A stretch of 6,913 nucleotides of DNA, taken from contig JAUVKO010000115.1 in the NCBI GenBank assembly GCA_030596225.1, positions 1 to 6,913 of the forward strand, in the 5' to 3' direction. Both the position numbers and the translations under genes were made by a program. The stretch's first letter is position 1, and the number at the start of each line of letters is the position of its first letter. Shown here in pieces: positions 6,209 through 6,913 of the stretch. This stretch comes from Fidelibacterota bacterium. GTDB taxonomy: Bacteria > Fidelibacterota > UBA8477 > JABMPR01. The notes beneath the pieces are model-generated. The model made no database searches and was not told the DNA's origin. It saw nothing but the letters and a program-made list of their open reading frames with translations.

Positions 6209-6265
6209 CCTCCCTTTCCAAGGGAGGTGGACGAACCCTGCCTTGGCAGGGTTAAGTTCGGAGGG
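6209..6265. repeat. Double-hairpin intergenic repeat between yjbQ-like and pullulanase-like genes
   Basis: Two perfect stems lie side by side: CCTCCCTT (6209-6216) with AAGGGAGG (6220-6227), loop 3; and AACCCTGCC (6234-6242) with GGCAGGGTT (6245-6253), loop 2. CGAAC (6232-6236) can pair with GTTCG (6256-6260) around the second stem, and CCTCC (6209-6213) with GGAGG (6260-6264) could close the whole unit in an alternative fold. The design resembles dispersed MITE- or REP-like elements. It occupies about half of the gap of 6173-6287, which has no gene. Confidence 0.7.
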
Positions 6266-6287
6266 TTATTCAGTCAAGCATAAAACT

Positions 6288-6913
6288 CTATTTGGGACAG
6301 AGAATCAGGCCACTTTGTGCTGGGACACTAGCCGATTTAGCTAAACTGCCTTTTCCTTCAAGATTCACAGATTTTGCATCTGCCAGAATTGTCCAGTCCC
6401 CAACAGGTAAAGAGAATTTCACTGCAGAGTCATCGTTTGCATTTAATAAAACCAGAATTTTAGAATTTCCTTCCATACTGATTCCATACGAAAGTTTATT
6501 TTTACCATCAAAAAAACTACGAAAATCAGGTTCTACATTTCTGAATTCAGCATATTTAGCTCGAAGTGCAATCAGTCCACGATAGTAATCCACTAGCTCC
6601 CGGTTTAGCTCTTTCTCATCCCAGTTGAGCCAGTTCGTTTCATCATCCTTTTCATAGGAGTTATGATCCAACAGTCCAGCATTTGAATCGATTCCAATAC
6701 TATTGGCAATCACTTTTGAGCGGCCCCAGCTTTGCCCCTGGGCGATCATGACCGGCCCCTGACTGATCAATAAATTCAAAGCAGCAAATTTGTGAATCCT
6801 CAATTCTTCCGCTGAGAGTTTGGCTACCTGATCACGGGAAACCACTTCATTTTTAGCGACTTTGCCAAGGGTTAAGCGAATAAAATCGCCCAGAGTGTTA
6901 TCATCATGACTTT
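6288..6913 (-). CDS. Pullulanase-like GH13 glycoside hydrolase, C-terminal part (cut by window edge)
   Basis: The frame stays open from the right edge (first full codon at 6911-6909) to the TAG at 6288, giving 207 codons of a larger gene; the GTG at 6845 is internal, not the start. Pullulanases cleave alpha-1,6 branches in pullulan, glycogen or starch. The fragment opens with SHDDNTLGDFIRL, which matches GH13 conserved region IV (His-Asp transition-state pair; the usual pullulanase form is HDNxTLWD). It continues with VMIAQGQSWGRSK and LLDHNSYEKDDETNWLNW, typical of the end of a type I pullulanase barrel, then YYRGLIALRAKYAEFR and a C-terminal beta-sandwich ending SGLILCPK. The nucleophile and acid/base residues (regions II and III) and any carbohydrate-binding modules lie outside the window, so linkage specificity and location are inferred. 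A related debranching or amylase-type enzyme is possible. Confidence 0.9.
   Translation of the reverse strand, partial: SHDDNTLGDFIRLTLGKVAKNEVVSRDQVAKLSAEELRIHKFAALNLLISQGPVMIAQGQSWGRSKVIANSIGIDSNAGLLDHNSYEKDDETNWLNWDEKELNRELVDYYRGLIALRAKYAEFRNVEPDFRSFFDGKNKLSYGISMEGNSKILVLLNANDDSAVKFSLPVGDWTILADAKSVNLEGKGSLAKSASVPAQSGLILCPK

Noticed and set aside
6108..6344. Forward frame of 78 codons across the double-hairpin repeat
   Set aside because: It overlaps the start of the yjbQ-like gene and the end of the pullulanase-like gene, and its middle is the repeat itself.
6292..6585. Forward frame of 97 codons
   Set aside because: Antisense shadow of the pullulanase-like C-terminal domain.
6288..6845. 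Complete small gene starting at GTG 6845
   Set aside because: The frame continues upstream without a stop to the window edge, and those codons encode the GH13 region IV motif, so the GTG is internal.

Overview
This is an ordinary chromosomal stretch from a free-living, Gram-negative-type bacterium of moderate, AT-leaning base composition. The two lipoprotein signal peptides, the SurA/PpiC-type folding factor and a pullulanase-type enzyme fit an organism with a periplasm and stored or environmental alpha-glucans. The overall flavour (Marinimicrobia, Calditrichota or another FCB-group lineage) is only an impression from protein style and repeats, not something the window proves. There are no rRNA or tRNA genes, CRISPR arrays, transposases or phage genes.

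Layout. Positions 1-349 form a leader with a truncated palindromic repeat at the very edge, a possible sigma70-type promoter and an odd ribosome site followed by ATG-TAA. A forward cluster follows: a two-TM potassium channel with an RCK (TrkA-N/TrkA-C) module, a PpiC/SurA-like lipoprotein whose ATG overlaps the channel stop codon by one base, and the translation-associated ATPase YchF 25 bp later. A 213-bp gap (4112-4324) holds a dense nested-hairpin repeat. Then come trmO (tRNA t6A37 methylation) and a lipoprotein SGNH/GDSL hydrolase, both forward. Past a 20-bp perfect palindrome at the convergent junction, the reverse strand carries a YjbQ/UPF0047 protein, a second structured repeat, and the C-terminal part of a pullulanase-like GH13 enzyme that runs off the right edge.

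How the genes relate. The channel-PPIase-YchF set looks co-transcribed from its spacing, with translational coupling between the first two, but the products share no obvious pathway: ion transport, envelope protein folding and ribosome-linked quality control. trmO and the SGNH lipoprotein look like single genes or a loose pair. I see no new defence or mobile system. The most unusual points are the Gln in the channel selectivity filter, the ambiguous channel start with its G-free leader, the apparent degenerate second parvulin unit in the PPIase, and four different palindromic or hairpin repeat types in the intergenic gaps of under 7 kb.
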